Assembly (NCBI RefSeq): GCF_014696065.1 | Contig: NZ_JACJPL010000010.1 | Coordinates: forward strand, 39,469-103,468 | DNA length: 64,000 nt | Direction: 5' to 3' | From: Leptolyngbya sp. FACHB-261 | GTDB taxonomy: Bacteria; Cyanobacteriota; Cyanobacteriia; FACHB-261 | Part shown: in pieces, positions 42,931 to 51,535 of the stretch | Numbering within the stretch: position 1 is the first letter of the stretch | Layout: each line of letters starts with the position of its first letter | The notes under the pieces: model-generated | The model's input: only the letters and a program-made list of their open reading frames with translations | The model's database searches: none | Told to the model about the DNA's origin: nothing | Position numbers and translations under genes: made by a program

Positions 42931-42959
42931 TTGACAGTTGCAGAGCTACTAGCCATCAT
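42931..42959 (+). promoter_or_regulatory. promoter of the Phd/RelE/nuclease operon
   Basis: TTGACA (42931-42936), a 17-base spacer, then CATCAT (4 of 6 to the -10 consensus). Just upstream, AACGTAAAAAACGT and ACGTTCAGACTGAAAACGT contain repeated ACGT half-sites that could be an autoregulatory operator for the Phd-like protein. Confidence 0.6.
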
Positions 42960-42985
42960 GAGGTGAAGGGATAAGGCGAGTAAAC

Positions 42986-43381
42986 ATGAACAGCCGTTTT
43001 AAGCAAATCCCAATGTCAGAGTTACGAGTCAAACTACCAAAACTCAGGCGACAGGTTCAGTCAGGTAGCTTACGTCTTGTGTGTACTCACTATGGAGAAG
43101 TAGCAGCTTTTCTGCTGCCACTACAAGATGTTGATGTTCTCAATTCTGGTGAAGGAGAAATTAGTATCCAGAGAAGTGAGGAAATTCCTCTGACCGAGTT
43201 CCGTGACCAACTAACCGAAGCATGGGAAAGGCTGTTAGGTGGTACGGATTGTATCTATTTAACGTTTCACAAAAGACGGGTTGTTGCGTTCGTATCGCCT
43301 CGTTTTACTCATCACCTTTCGTTGCCATTGATCGGTAACGCGGACAAAGTTTTGTTTTTCCCTTCTGAAATCCAGATCTGA
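42986..43381 (+). CDS. tandem Phd/YefM-like antitoxin
   Basis: 131 residues made of two similar halves: IPMSELRVKLPKLRRQV ending HYGEVAAFLLPL (residues 8-45), and IPLTEFRDQLTEAWERL ending HKRRVVAFVSPRF (about 67-107). Each half resembles the N-terminal DNA-binding beta-alpha unit of Phd/YefM antitoxins, where two copies normally come from a dimer; here they are fused. First gene of a three-gene operon, 25 bases before the toxin-like gene. Predicted antitoxin and autorepressor. Confidence 0.6.
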   Translation: MNSRFKQIPMSELRVKLPKLRRQVQSGSLRLVCTHYGEVAAFLLPLQDVDVLNSGEGEISIQRSEEIPLTEFRDQLTEAWERLLGGTDCIYLTFHKRRVVAFVSPRFTHHLSLPLIGNADKVLFFPSEIQI

Positions 43382-43406
43382 CTACTTTGGCTTGAGGAGT
43401 TATGAA

Positions 43407-44276
43407 GTGTACAAATTCACGTATTTCGACGAGCAAGTTAAATCGATATTTTCTGACAGAAGTGCCTTCTGGGACACTGATCTTGAACAAGAGCTTTCCC
43501 CTGTTCTAGAGACTCTCAAGAAATGCGGCGAAGTCGCAGGAGCTAGTTGTGGAGTCAAGCCAGGCGTCTCAGGGTTAGTCTACGAACTCAGAGGACGAAC
43601 TTTCCAGATTACTTATACTGTCGATGTCTTTAGAAAAGAGATCAGATTTTATGAGTTTCAACAAATATCTCACTCAATTGATTGGAAAACCGCTCTAGAG
43701 CAAGATCTTCGTGTTGGTGAGAACCAGTCCGTTTACATTCCTCAAATCGGTGATCCGCACAAATTTATTAAAGCTGTTGAATTAATTCACTATGGAATTA
43801 ATACCCCTAAAGATCTAGGTATCGCATTCCGTAGTGGTGCAAAAAAAGATAGAGACTTGGCGAGGAGAGGTGACTATCTTGGGCGACCTATTATAGAGAT
43901 TGGTCTGGCTAGTAGGTGTCAAAACGAGAAGCAGCCTTCAAGTATTTACATTTTGACGGAACGGGGTAAACGCATTGCTGAGAGCAATGATTTAGAGACC
44001 CGTGAACGTCTCCTAGCAGAAGCGCTGTTGGGTCTCTACCCAATTCAAATGATAATTGAGGAGACAACTCGCGGTAACAAAGAACTAACCAAAGAATTAA
44101 TCCAAGAGATTATTTCTCTAGTGAGCCTCGGTGATTGTGGAGGAACCACAAATCCTCGTAGAGCTAGTTCTTTACGAGCATTAGTGAATTGGGTGACAAG
44201 GTGGGCAGGCATTCCCATACGGCGGGAAGGCAATGATGGTGTTCAACTCTACATTCCTTACATTTATGCAAACTAG
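43407..44276 (+). CDS. RelE-like toxin fused to a winged-helix/restriction-associated domain
   Basis: 289 residues from GTG 43407, preceded by GAGGAG at 7 bases (a TTG at 43392 is also in frame). Residues 1-95 look like RelE/HigB toxins: short helices, then SGLVYELRGRTFQITYTVDV and EIRFYEFQQISHS. Residues 105-289 resemble helical and winged-helix regions attached to restriction or AAA proteins, with HYGINTPKDLGIAF and a TNPRRASSLRALVNWVTRW block. The following nuclease overlaps by 11 bases. Predicted effector or specificity subunit of an unnamed module. Confidence 0.55.
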   Translation: MYKFTYFDEQVKSIFSDRSAFWDTDLEQELSPVLETLKKCGEVAGASCGVKPGVSGLVYELRGRTFQITYTVDVFRKEIRFYEFQQISHSIDWKTALEQDLRVGENQSVYIPQIGDPHKFIKAVELIHYGINTPKDLGIAFRSGAKKDRDLARRGDYLGRPIIEIGLASRCQNEKQPSSIYILTERGKRIAESNDLETRERLLAEALLGLYPIQMIIEETTRGNKELTKELIQEIISLVSLGDCGGTTNPRRASSLRALVNWVTRWAGIPIRREGNDGVQLYIPYIYAN

Positions 44277-44757
44277 ACAGTACAGTTTTGAAACTCAGCG
44301 CAAAGTTGGACAAGAAGGCGAGACATTCTTAGATGAATGGTTATCTCCTGTCTACAAAGTGTTGGATGTTTCTGAAGACCTGAAGTATCGGCACTCAGGA
44401 ATAGACCGAGTAGTTACTCGGTTAGATGGATCAGTCATCACAGTTGAATATAAGTTTGATGTGGCTGCTAAACGAACACGCAACCTTTTCTTTGAGACCG
44501 TCTCAAACGATAAGGAGCAGATCCCGGGATGGGGATGGAGCTCACAGGCAGATTACTGGATTTTTTTGATACCGAAGCAAGAAATCATCGTCTTTCAACC
44601 AGCAAAGTTGAGGGCATTAGTTTGGGAATTGCAAAAATCCCTTAAGGAAAGAATGGTATCCAATAAAGGATACAACACAATTGGCTATCCAGTACCATTA
44701 ATACAGGCTAGGAAAGTAGCCTTTCACATCAAAACTCTCTATTTGGAGAATCTGTGA
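44266..44757 (+). CDS. PD-(D/E)XK superfamily nuclease
   Basis: 163 residues from ATG 44266 (MQTRQYSFETQRKVGQEGE). RKVGQEGETFLDEWLSP is the usual N-terminal helix, SGIDRVV supplies the Asp, and VEYKFD the ExK of the active site; the following TRNLFFETVS is found after the core in phage-type resolvase-like nucleases. Start overlaps the preceding gene. Base composition is AT-richer than the flanking housekeeping genes. Third gene of the operon; no methyltransferase is adjacent. Confidence 0.65.
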   Translation: MQTRQYSFETQRKVGQEGETFLDEWLSPVYKVLDVSEDLKYRHSGIDRVVTRLDGSVITVEYKFDVAAKRTRNLFFETVSNDKEQIPGWGWSSQADYWIFLIPKQEIIVFQPAKLRALVWELQKSLKERMVSNKGYNTIGYPVPLIQARKVAFHIKTLYLENL

Positions 44758-45270
44758 GGTGTTGAGGTTTATCAGGTGATTAAGAGCGCCAATTTACTGG
44801 AGCCTTTCACTTGAGTAACCAGCAGGAAATTTCTGTGCTTGACAGGCACCCAATTTAGTTAGTACAGGCGTAATTAATCTGAAAATATACGAAGGGATTC
44901 TGCCTAATTGGCTGAACCGGCATGTTATACAGAAAGATTCTGCCTATCTACCTGGTCTGAGGTGTTATACGGAAAACATCCAACTAATCACTACCAGGGG
45001 GTGTTATATGGAAATTTTCAGTCTAATAATAGTTAGACGCCAGTGGCAAACATATGGCTCATCCGACCAACGCTGAACTAATCGAGAATGCCACAGATTC
45101 TCTCCAGCACGGGGCGGTAGTGCGCTATCCTAAACATTTATTACAGCATCGAACTATTCTTGAAGGCACGGCTTTCGCAGGCCCAACCACTTCTTATATA
45201 CTGGCCCTTGACAATCGAACCCCTCCTCACAGTTGCCCCAAAAGCAAACGCTTATATTAAGGAGAGAAAA
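44758..45270. other. intergenic region with direct repeats at the left edge of the cassette array
   Basis: GTGTTATAC-GAAA occurs three times (about 44934, 44964, 45003). GTCTAA/TTAGAC at 45021-45038 ends in GTTAGAC, which fits the GTTRRRY core and may be a worn attC edge. A frame at 45054-45260 (MAHPTNAELIENATDSLQHG) has no ribosome-binding site and may be a fragment. Confidence 0.45.
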
Positions 45271-46284
45271 ATGTCGAACCATTTTACTGGACTCAATCTT
45301 GGACCGCCTCTTGGGGACCAAAGACTCGACCTCTGCGACCTCTACGCCTTCCAGTCGCCCACTGACTCATCGAGGACCGTGATCATCCTCAATGCAAATC
45401 CGACTGCCGACGCACTCCATCCCGACGCTATCTACCGCCTCAACATTGACAACGACGGAGACTGCCTGACGGACATCGCCATCAGTTACGTGTTCTCGCC
45501 ACCGCAAAACGGTATGCAGACTGTAAGCGTCTTCGTGGCAAAAGGCGCGGAATCTCGGTCGGTCGAAGCTGTTGGGACGAAGATCATCGCCGACGCCGAG
45601 GTCTCCTTCGATGCCAAACCCAACATCGTCAAGTCCGGTGCCTACACGTTCTTCGCCGGTACTCGTAGCGACGCTTTCTTTTTTGACTTTGACGGAATCA
45701 AGAGTCTATTCGATACCTCGGGCGGCAGAAATTTCACCGCACCCCACCTGGGCGGTAAGTCTCCCTGGACCGGCGTGGATTCAAATACAGAAGCTAATGT
45801 GTTCTCGATGGTAATAGAGTTGCCGACAAGCGAGCTCGGCGCGAACCCGGAGATCCGGATCTGGGGGCGGTGCAGCGTGCGCGAGGATGGCAAGCTGCTT
45901 CATGTTGATCGCGCTGGCCACCCGAGTGTCAGCAGCTTCTTCAACACCGACGACACCAAATTGGAATACAATGCCAGCGAGCCGGTCAATGATCGCGAGC
46001 GCTGGATGGACCAGTTTGTTCACTTGATGGGGCATACGGGCAATTACACTCGCGAAGAAGCAATCGCCGCGATCGACGCTGATCGCATTCTGCCCGACAT
46101 GCTGTGCTTTAATCCTTCTAAGCCCGCAAAGTATCCCAACGGCCGCGTTTTTACTGACGACGTCATCGATCATCGCCTCGCCTTCCTTTCCAAGGGCGAT
46201 ATTCCCCCCTCAGGCCTCAAGCCACATACCGACATTCTCAACGAGTTCCCGTACATTGGCACGCCGCATCAGAAGAAGAGCTAG
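45271..46284 (+). CDS. DUF4331 family protein
   Basis: 337 residues from ATG 45271 with AAGGAG upstream. The start MSNHFTGLNLGPPLGDQRLD, LCDLYAFQSPTDSSRTVIIL, then YRLNIDNDGDCLTDIAISYV match DUF4331, a beta-rich family of unknown function. GC content is clearly higher than in the neighbouring cassettes, suggesting a separate origin. First plus-strand gene of the attC array; a degenerate attC starts 11 bases after its stop. Confidence 0.8.
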   Translation: MSNHFTGLNLGPPLGDQRLDLCDLYAFQSPTDSSRTVIILNANPTADALHPDAIYRLNIDNDGDCLTDIAISYVFSPPQNGMQTVSVFVAKGAESRSVEAVGTKIIADAEVSFDAKPNIVKSGAYTFFAGTRSDAFFFDFDGIKSLFDTSGGRNFTAPHLGGKSPWTGVDSNTEANVFSMVIELPTSELGANPEIRIWGRCSVREDGKLLHVDRAGHPSVSSFFNTDDTKLEYNASEPVNDRERWMDQFVHLMGHTGNYTREEAIAAIDADRILPDMLCFNPSKPAKYPNGRVFTDDVIDHRLAFLSKGDIPPSGLKPHTDILNEFPYIGTPHQKKS

Positions 46285-46294
46285 CGGCACGGTC

Positions 46295-46362
46295 GCCTAA
46301 CCCATCACTCCGGTGGACTCGCATCGTCTGTACCACCGGACGTCTCGTCACGACAATTAAGG
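46295..46362 (+). other. attC-like site, degenerate
   Basis: Starts GCCTAAC; arms TCCGGTGG (46309-46316) and CCACCGGA (46333-46340) pair perfectly; ends ATTAAGG in place of GTTRRRY. Follows DUF4331 by 10 bases. Confidence 0.55.
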
Positions 46363-46392
46363 AAATAGAGTGTGGGTGTACCGGACAACCAA

Positions 46393-46477
46393 GCCTAACA
46401 AGGCATGGCAGCGGACAGGTGAACGTCCCTGTTGCTGAGTTCAAGTCCTTTGCTGCCGCTGCATTTTGCCGTTAGGC
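46393..46477 (+). other. attC site
   Basis: GCCTAAC at the left end, GTTAGGC at the right end, 85 bases. Inner arms GCAGCGG and CCGCTGC are complementary, with a TGAGTTCAAGTCC loop common in such sites. Both core sites are perfect matches. Confidence 0.8.
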
Positions 46478-46744
46478 TGCTAGATCTTGGTGATGACAGT
46501 TGCCTAAAAGCTACCTGTGAGTGTTTAAGATTGAGTCGGTTTTAAGACTGCTGCTGAGGCGGTGCTTTGAGATGAGAGTTTTAATCACAGGCTTTGAGCC
46601 GAATGATGATGGTTTGAATGCGTCAGGTAAGTTTATGTCTATTAGCGCAATCGCTGATCGCGTAGGTTGAGTTTTGTGCCTCAACCCAACATCCACAAAC
46701 TTTAGCCAGTATTAAGTAATTCCTACTTACAGGTAAAAGACACA

Positions 46745-46833
46745 AGCTAACAACGCCCATGCACACTGCCCGCCGGGAAGTTATCTATTGAAATTCAAGG
46801 GTTATCTGCGGCGGGTGATGGGCAACTTTAGGT
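46745..46833 (+). other. attC-like site, right core lost
   Basis: Left end AGCTAACAAC; paired arms GCCCAT/ATGGGC and CCCGCCG/CGGCGGG in attC order; right end AACTTTAGG lacks the GTT triplet. Closely related to the site at 53871-53959. Confidence 0.55.
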
Positions 46834-46849
46834 CTTCGGAGGGAATCTT

Positions 46850-47437
46850 ATGTGGGATCAACGTTACGCTGTAGACGAATACATCTACGGAACTGAGCCA
46901 AATTCGTTCCTTGCAGAACATGCTGAGATGCTAAGGGGGCCTGTACTGTCATTAGCCGAGGGAGAGGGCCGAAACGGCGTTTTTCTCGCCTCGCTCGGAT
47001 TGAAAGTACATGGTGTTGATGGATCGAATGTTGGGCTTGTCAAAGCACAAGCTTTAGCACGTTCAAGGGGAGTTGAAATCCAAACAGAGGTTGCCGATCT
47101 CGGAGTATTTGAACCAGTGGCGAATTATTACGGCTCGGTCGTATCTATTTTCGCGCATTTGCCTAGTGCAATTCGAGAGAAGCTTTATCCACTTGTAGAG
47201 CGGTGCCTAAAACCTAGCGGCATCATACTTCTTGAGGCGTACTCAGAAGACCAACTGGTCTGTGATACCGGAGGTCCTAAGGATGCGGATATGTTGATGA
47301 CGCTGGCCAAGGTTGAACAGGAGTTCCCAAACTGTGAGCCAATCCTCCTTCGTAAGCTTGAGCGAGAAGTCTGTGAGGGCATCTACCATAATGGCGTAGC
47401 CTCAGTCGTGCAGTTTATTGGCAGAAAGAAGCCCTAA
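46850..47437 (+). CDS. class I SAM-dependent methyltransferase (cassette gene)
   Basis: 195 residues starting MWDQRYAVDEYIYGTEPNSF, with AGGGAATC before the ATG. The SAM-binding motif I is VLSLAEGEGRNGVFLASLG, followed by VHGVDGSNVGL as motif II. The opening WDxRY...YG...N.F pattern is that of TehB/thiopurine-methyltransferase-like small methyltransferases. The TAA stop lies within the attC left core. Confidence 0.85.
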   Translation: MWDQRYAVDEYIYGTEPNSFLAEHAEMLRGPVLSLAEGEGRNGVFLASLGLKVHGVDGSNVGLVKAQALARSRGVEIQTEVADLGVFEPVANYYGSVVSIFAHLPSAIREKLYPLVERCLKPSGIILLEAYSEDQLVCDTGGPKDADMLMTLAKVEQEFPNCEPILLRKLEREVCEGIYHNGVASVVQFIGRKKP

Positions 47438-47519
47438 CAAGCATGTTGCAGCGGAACATATCTGTCTTGTTCGTTGAGTTCGAAAGTTGAACTGCATCCG
47501 CTGAACACGACCGTTATCC
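47432..47519 (+). other. attC site
   Basis: CCCTAAC carries the methyltransferase stop codon; right end GTTATCC. Arms TGTTGCAGCGGA and TCCGCTGAACA pair with one unpaired C, the extrahelical base expected in attC. 88 bases. Confidence 0.75.
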
Positions 47520-48069
47520 TACTTGAGCCGTTGGCATGGTAGTCCTTGTGATCTATTAGTCCAGCGTTCGATGTTAAGTTACTGCTGGCTCTGAACAAAC
47601 GCAGAATTATGAGGACGCAACAGAGATTTGAAGCGAAGAAACAAGTAGTGTTGCAGGCGGTAATTAGAAACACAGGCAAATTTCCAATTACTCGGTCCAA
47701 CCGTCGATTCAATCCACAAAACACTTAAGTCAGGCAAAACACCTCACCCTCTAGAAAAAGGCAGTCCTACAAAGGTAAGGATGCATCGTCGTGGTGAACG
47801 AAGGACCAAACTGCCCCAGCTTTATTCTCAAGCTTTTTACAGAAGCATAGAATAATTCTCACTAAACGAGAAATCCTCTACCTCATCGTGTTGTTAAATA
47901 CTCTCAATGTGATTCGTTTTGCTACTGTCTTTGCTCATTGCTCGATGTCGTTTACTCGGTAGCAATTGGCCTTAGTCTGACCAGAAGTCTATACAGCAGA
48001 AGCGCACTGACGTTTCAGTAGAATTGAATCAGTACTAATAGGCCTAGAATAGGAAAGTGAGATACACCA
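47520..48069. other. intergenic region inside the cassette array
   Basis: Only a 39-codon frame at 47609-47728 without a ribosome-binding site; no attC at the right edge. Probably remnant cassette sequence. Confidence 0.4.
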
Positions 48070-49506
48070 ATGCTGCAATCTGTTGAGCAACGCATTGAGC
48101 ATGTCATCAATAACCTTTTGCCAACAACAGCCCTAGAAGGAAAATTTGATTCACCAAAAACTTTAGATGAGCAACTAACGCGTTACCACACTCCAGGCAT
48201 CAGCATTGCAGTCATTAACGATTTTGAAATTGAATGGGCGCGTGGGTTTGGAGTGTGCGAGGCAGGAACAACCCATGAAGTTACGCCAGACACACTGTTT
48301 CAAGCAGGCTCCATCAGCAAGCCTGTTTTTGCCCTGGCAGTCATGCGTCTTGTCCAGGAAGGCCGGCTCAATCTGGATGAGGATGTCAACTCCTATCTCA
48401 CCTCATGGCGTGTGCCTGCAAACGGAGATTGGCAACCCTGTGTTACTCTGCGACAGTTGTTGAGCCATACAGCTGGCACAACAGCACAAAGCTATTATGG
48501 CTATCACGTCTCATCTCCCCTACCGACTACTCTTCAAGTTCTGAATGGTGAACTGCCAGCCAATAGCGAGAAAGTAGAAGTCAACATTATCCCTGGGTTG
48601 AACTATCGCTACTCCGGCGGTGGCATGACAATTGCACAGCAAGTATTGGTAGATGTGCTAGGGAAACCTTTCCCAGAGATTATGTGTGAGTTGGTGTTAG
48701 AACCACTGGGTATGACCAATAGCACCTATCAACAGCCAATTCCAATAGATTGGGCAATGAGGACAGCAACAGCTCACCCAATTAATGGTACTCCTCTCGG
48801 GGGAAAGCATTTTATTTATCCTGAAATGGCAGCAGCAGGGTTGTGGACTACACCAACAGACTTAGCCAAACTTGGGATTGAACTGATGCAAGTCCTGCAT
48901 GGGAAATCTCCTGTTGTATGGAATAAAGAAACTATCGAAGAAATATTGCGTCCTCAAACAGAGCAATCTAAAGGCTCAAATGGATCATTCCTAGGATTAG
49001 GTTTTGCCGGTAAAGGAACAGGTGATGGTTCCTACTTTTATCATGGCGGAGCCAATATAGGATTTGAAGCTTTGATGCGCTTTTACGCACGTATTGGCAC
49101 AGGTGTTGTCATCATGTTTAACTCTAACGAGGGTAGGCCCTTGATTGAAGAGATCATGTGCTCCATTGGGCAAGCCTACGATTTGCCTGATGCATTACCA
49201 CAAGAGAGAAAGCCGATTGCTTTACTGCAAACCGATAACTACTCAGGAGTGTATGCAACAGAAGCGGGATTGCAGTTGAACGTAATCAGCCAGAATGGGA
49301 ACTTGTTTTTACAGTCTGGTCAGCAACCACCGCTACAGTTCTTCCCTACCTCAGAGCTAGAGTTCTTTGCCAAAGCAGCAAATACGAATATCTCCTTTGA
49401 AAGAGATGATGCTGGCAACATTAGTGTGATGACATTAAGTCAAGCAGAGGTCATGGGCTTAGGACCACAACCGGATAAACAAATAAGAGCAAAGAGGCAG
49501 AAATAA
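48070..49506 (+). CDS. beta-lactamase-family serine hydrolase
   Basis: 478 residues. Class C-like fold with the catalytic SxxK in GSISKPVFALAVMRL, the Tyr of YRYSGGGMTIAQQV and a HxG-type YHGGANIGFEA near the end of the catalytic domain. The last 90 residues are a small beta domain as in Pab87/EstB-type enzymes. No signal peptide, so probably a cytoplasmic esterase or peptidase, not a resistance enzyme. A vague attC-like trace (CAACAAGTGCAGC to about 49600) follows. Confidence 0.88.
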   Translation: MLQSVEQRIEHVINNLLPTTALEGKFDSPKTLDEQLTRYHTPGISIAVINDFEIEWARGFGVCEAGTTHEVTPDTLFQAGSISKPVFALAVMRLVQEGRLNLDEDVNSYLTSWRVPANGDWQPCVTLRQLLSHTAGTTAQSYYGYHVSSPLPTTLQVLNGELPANSEKVEVNIIPGLNYRYSGGGMTIAQQVLVDVLGKPFPEIMCELVLEPLGMTNSTYQQPIPIDWAMRTATAHPINGTPLGGKHFIYPEMAAAGLWTTPTDLAKLGIELMQVLHGKSPVVWNKETIEEILRPQTEQSKGSNGSFLGLGFAGKGTGDGSYFYHGGANIGFEALMRFYARIGTGVVIMFNSNEGRPLIEEIMCSIGQAYDLPDALPQERKPIALLQTDNYSGVYATEAGLQLNVISQNGNLFLQSGQQPPLQFFPTSELEFFAKAANTNISFERDDAGNISVMTLSQAEVMGLGPQPDKQIRAKRQK

Positions 49507-49757
49507 AGAATACAAATATTATGCAACAAGTGCAGCTCAACCCTGCGATAAAGCGGAGAGTTGGAGAATCTTGGTGCTGAGTTTGAGTTCATCCGAGGCT
49601 TGTTTTTTTACTGCTTCAAACACGACAAATGTCAAGTTTGTTGTATGAATGCCGCACAACAGTGCGCTTGCACACCAACCGCTTAGAATTTCTTTGTTGA
49701 GTCCAAAAGGTTCTCTGTGGTAGCTGAAGTGGATCACTGCGCGTCAAAGGAGGGCTA

Positions 49758-49981
49758 ATGAAAACTCGAAGTCTAGCAATACTATTTGGGCCATTTGGGA
49801 TACTATTTGCAATTTTTCTCCTGGCGCCTTATAGCCACGCGCAAGCAAGGTTGAATGGCCTAAAGGTCCAATATTCTTTGCATTGAATATCGACACACCC
49901 AATAGGACAGCCGATCTCCAGAAGAGAGAGGCTATTACCCGAGCGATTCTTCGCTCCATAGAGGCATTACCGCCCAACTAG
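49758..49981 (+). pseudogene. small exported protein gene with frameshift
   Basis: A perfect AGGAGG precedes ATG 49758. The first frame encodes a signal peptide (MKTRSLAILFGPFGILFAIF, ending YSHAQA) but stops at 49883. The second part of a plausible protein (VEWPKGPIFFALNIDTPN, ending SIEALPPN and TAG at 49981) continues in another frame from about 49845. One base lost near AGCAAGG would explain it. Family unknown; attC-like GCCCAAC overlaps the last codons. Confidence 0.5.
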
Positions 49982-50023
49982 TCAATGCAGAGGGTACCTT
50001 CGGTGCCGCTGATTTCAAACATT

Positions 50024-50058
50024 AGCCTTCTGCATCCTCAGCGAGGATGCAGAAGGCT
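50024..50058. terminator. perfect long hairpin
   Basis: GCCTTCTGCATCCTC (50025-50039) pairs exactly with GAGGATGCAGAAGGC (50043-50057), 3-base loop, followed by TTCTCTATT. Either a terminator after the exported-protein remnant or a palindromic repeat. Confidence 0.65.
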
Positions 50059-50165
50059 TCTCTATTGGTTGCCATAAGCTGCCTTGAGCATTTGGTAAGG
50101 TGCTCAAGGTTATGTGGACACTAGGTATTTGAGCACTAGACTGTAAATAGTAGTTGTGTCAAACA

Positions 50166-50810
50166 ATGCATTCTGACCCAGAAAAACATTCTGACCCAGT
50201 ACAAAAAGAGTACTCTCGTCTTGCACCTTTGTACGATCACCGCTGGTCGTTCTACATCGATTCAACCATTCAAGAGACAATTAATCGACTAGCCATCAAT
50301 CCTCATGAACGGGTCTTGGATCTTGGTTGTGGCACAGGGGCTCTTATTCAGCGCCTGCTGCATTTAGCCCCAGAGGCAAGATTTTTTGGGCTAGATCCCT
50401 CTGTTGAAATGCTTTGTGTAGCCAAGCGAAAACTACCAGATTCAGTGGAGTTATGTGTAGGCAGTGCTGATACCCTTCCATTCGCAAACGAAAGTTTTGA
50501 CGTTGTAATTTCAACAAATGCTTTTCACTACTTTCGTGATCCCGCTCAAGCGATTCAGGAAGCGAGAAGAGTTCTCAAGCCTAATGGTCGTCTAGTGATC
50601 ACTGACTGGTGCCATGACTATTTAACTTGTCGTATCTGTGACCTTCTTCTGCGTTTATTCAATCGTGCCCATTTCCGTACATATGGAGTTAGTCAGTGCC
50701 AAGTAATGCTCCAAAACGAGGGGTTACACGAGGTTTCAATTGAGAAATACAAGATCGATTGGCTTTGGGGTATGATGACAGCGCAAGCTGTAAAAGAAAC
50801 CGCAGCCTAA
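50166..50810 (+). CDS. class I SAM-dependent methyltransferase (cassette gene)
   Basis: 214 residues from ATG 50166; the frame is open from a TTG at 50154. Motif I is VLDLGCGTGALIQRLL, motif II FFGLDPSVEM, then DVVISTNAFHYF and an RVLKPNGRLVITDW block: a UbiE/Methyltransf_11-type enzyme. Substrate unknown. Its stop TAA is part of the attC core GCCTAAC. Confidence 0.9.
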   Translation: MHSDPEKHSDPVQKEYSRLAPLYDHRWSFYIDSTIQETINRLAINPHERVLDLGCGTGALIQRLLHLAPEARFFGLDPSVEMLCVAKRKLPDSVELCVGSADTLPFANESFDVVISTNAFHYFRDPAQAIQEARRVLKPNGRLVITDWCHDYLTCRICDLLLRLFNRAHFRTYGVSQCQVMLQNEGLHEVSIEKYKIDWLWGMMTAQAVKETAA

Positions 50811-50889
50811 CGCTGCCTTAGCGCAAGCGAGACAAAGATTGTCGGTGCGAGTTTGAGTTATCTGCCGGCGCACAACTTCACCGTTATCC
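50805..50889 (+). other. attC site
   Basis: Left core GCCTAAC overlaps the stop codon; right core GTTATCC; 85 bases; arms GCGCAAGC / GCCGGCGC-type and a GAGTTTGAGTT loop. Confidence 0.75.
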
Positions 50890-50946
50890 TGCTGCGCGCA
50901 GCGTAACTTGTGCTGAGAAGATTAACACTAGCAAAGTTAATGCATC

Positions 50947-51405
50947 ATGCTTTTTCTCAGGCAATACCAACGTTCAGACCACAGTGCCGTCTGTGTATTA
51001 CACAATCTAGCTCTTTCCCAAGTTGGAGCCAACGCAGGTCCCGGACCTTGGAATGACGACCTGGATCAGATTGAAGAAACTTATCTGCAGAAAGGCGACT
51101 TTGTCGTTGGCTTTATTGACACTCAGTTGGTTGCTATGGGGGCACTCCGCCCGACTTCACCAGCACGAGCCGAAATCAAACGCATGAGGATTCATCCCGA
51201 TTATCAGCGTCGAGGTTTTGGTCAGCAAGTTCTTAACCATCTGGAACAGAAAGCAAGGACCTTAGGTTACAAAGTCCTACATTTGGATACAACAGACCGG
51301 CAAGCAGCCGCCCAGCAGTTTTATATGAAGAACGGCTATCTGGAGGTTGAGAGAAAGGAATGGAAGGGCATGACCATGATTTTCTACGAGAAGAACTTTC
51401 AATGA
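50947..51405 (+). CDS. GNAT-family N-acetyltransferase (cassette gene)
   Basis: 152 residues. Acetyl-CoA-binding signature in IHPDYQRRGFGQQVLNHLEQ (Q/RxxGxG/A) followed by YKVLHLDTTDRQAAAQQFY and KNGYLEVERK, the standard GNAT order. The substrate is unknown. Start ATG 50947 lies 58 bases after the preceding attC. Confidence 0.92.
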   Translation: MLFLRQYQRSDHSAVCVLHNLALSQVGANAGPGPWNDDLDQIEETYLQKGDFVVGFIDTQLVAMGALRPTSPARAEIKRMRIHPDYQRRGFGQQVLNHLEQKARTLGYKVLHLDTTDRQAAAQQFYMKNGYLEVERKEWKGMTMIFYEKNFQ

Positions 51406-51535
51406 TAGATAATGTATGAGGGTAATGCTGAGAACAGGAAAACTTTCTGCCGATCCACCTAATCCTATTGATTCGCAGTTAGGTGTCTCAGGAGATTATC
51501 TTAGGGCAGTGCTTGATTAGCAGTAGACGGTAGAG

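Noticed and set aside
45054..45260. Small plus-strand gene upstream of DUF4331
   Set aside because: No ribosome-binding site and it overlaps the leader of the well-supported DUF4331 start; kept only as a possible fragment.
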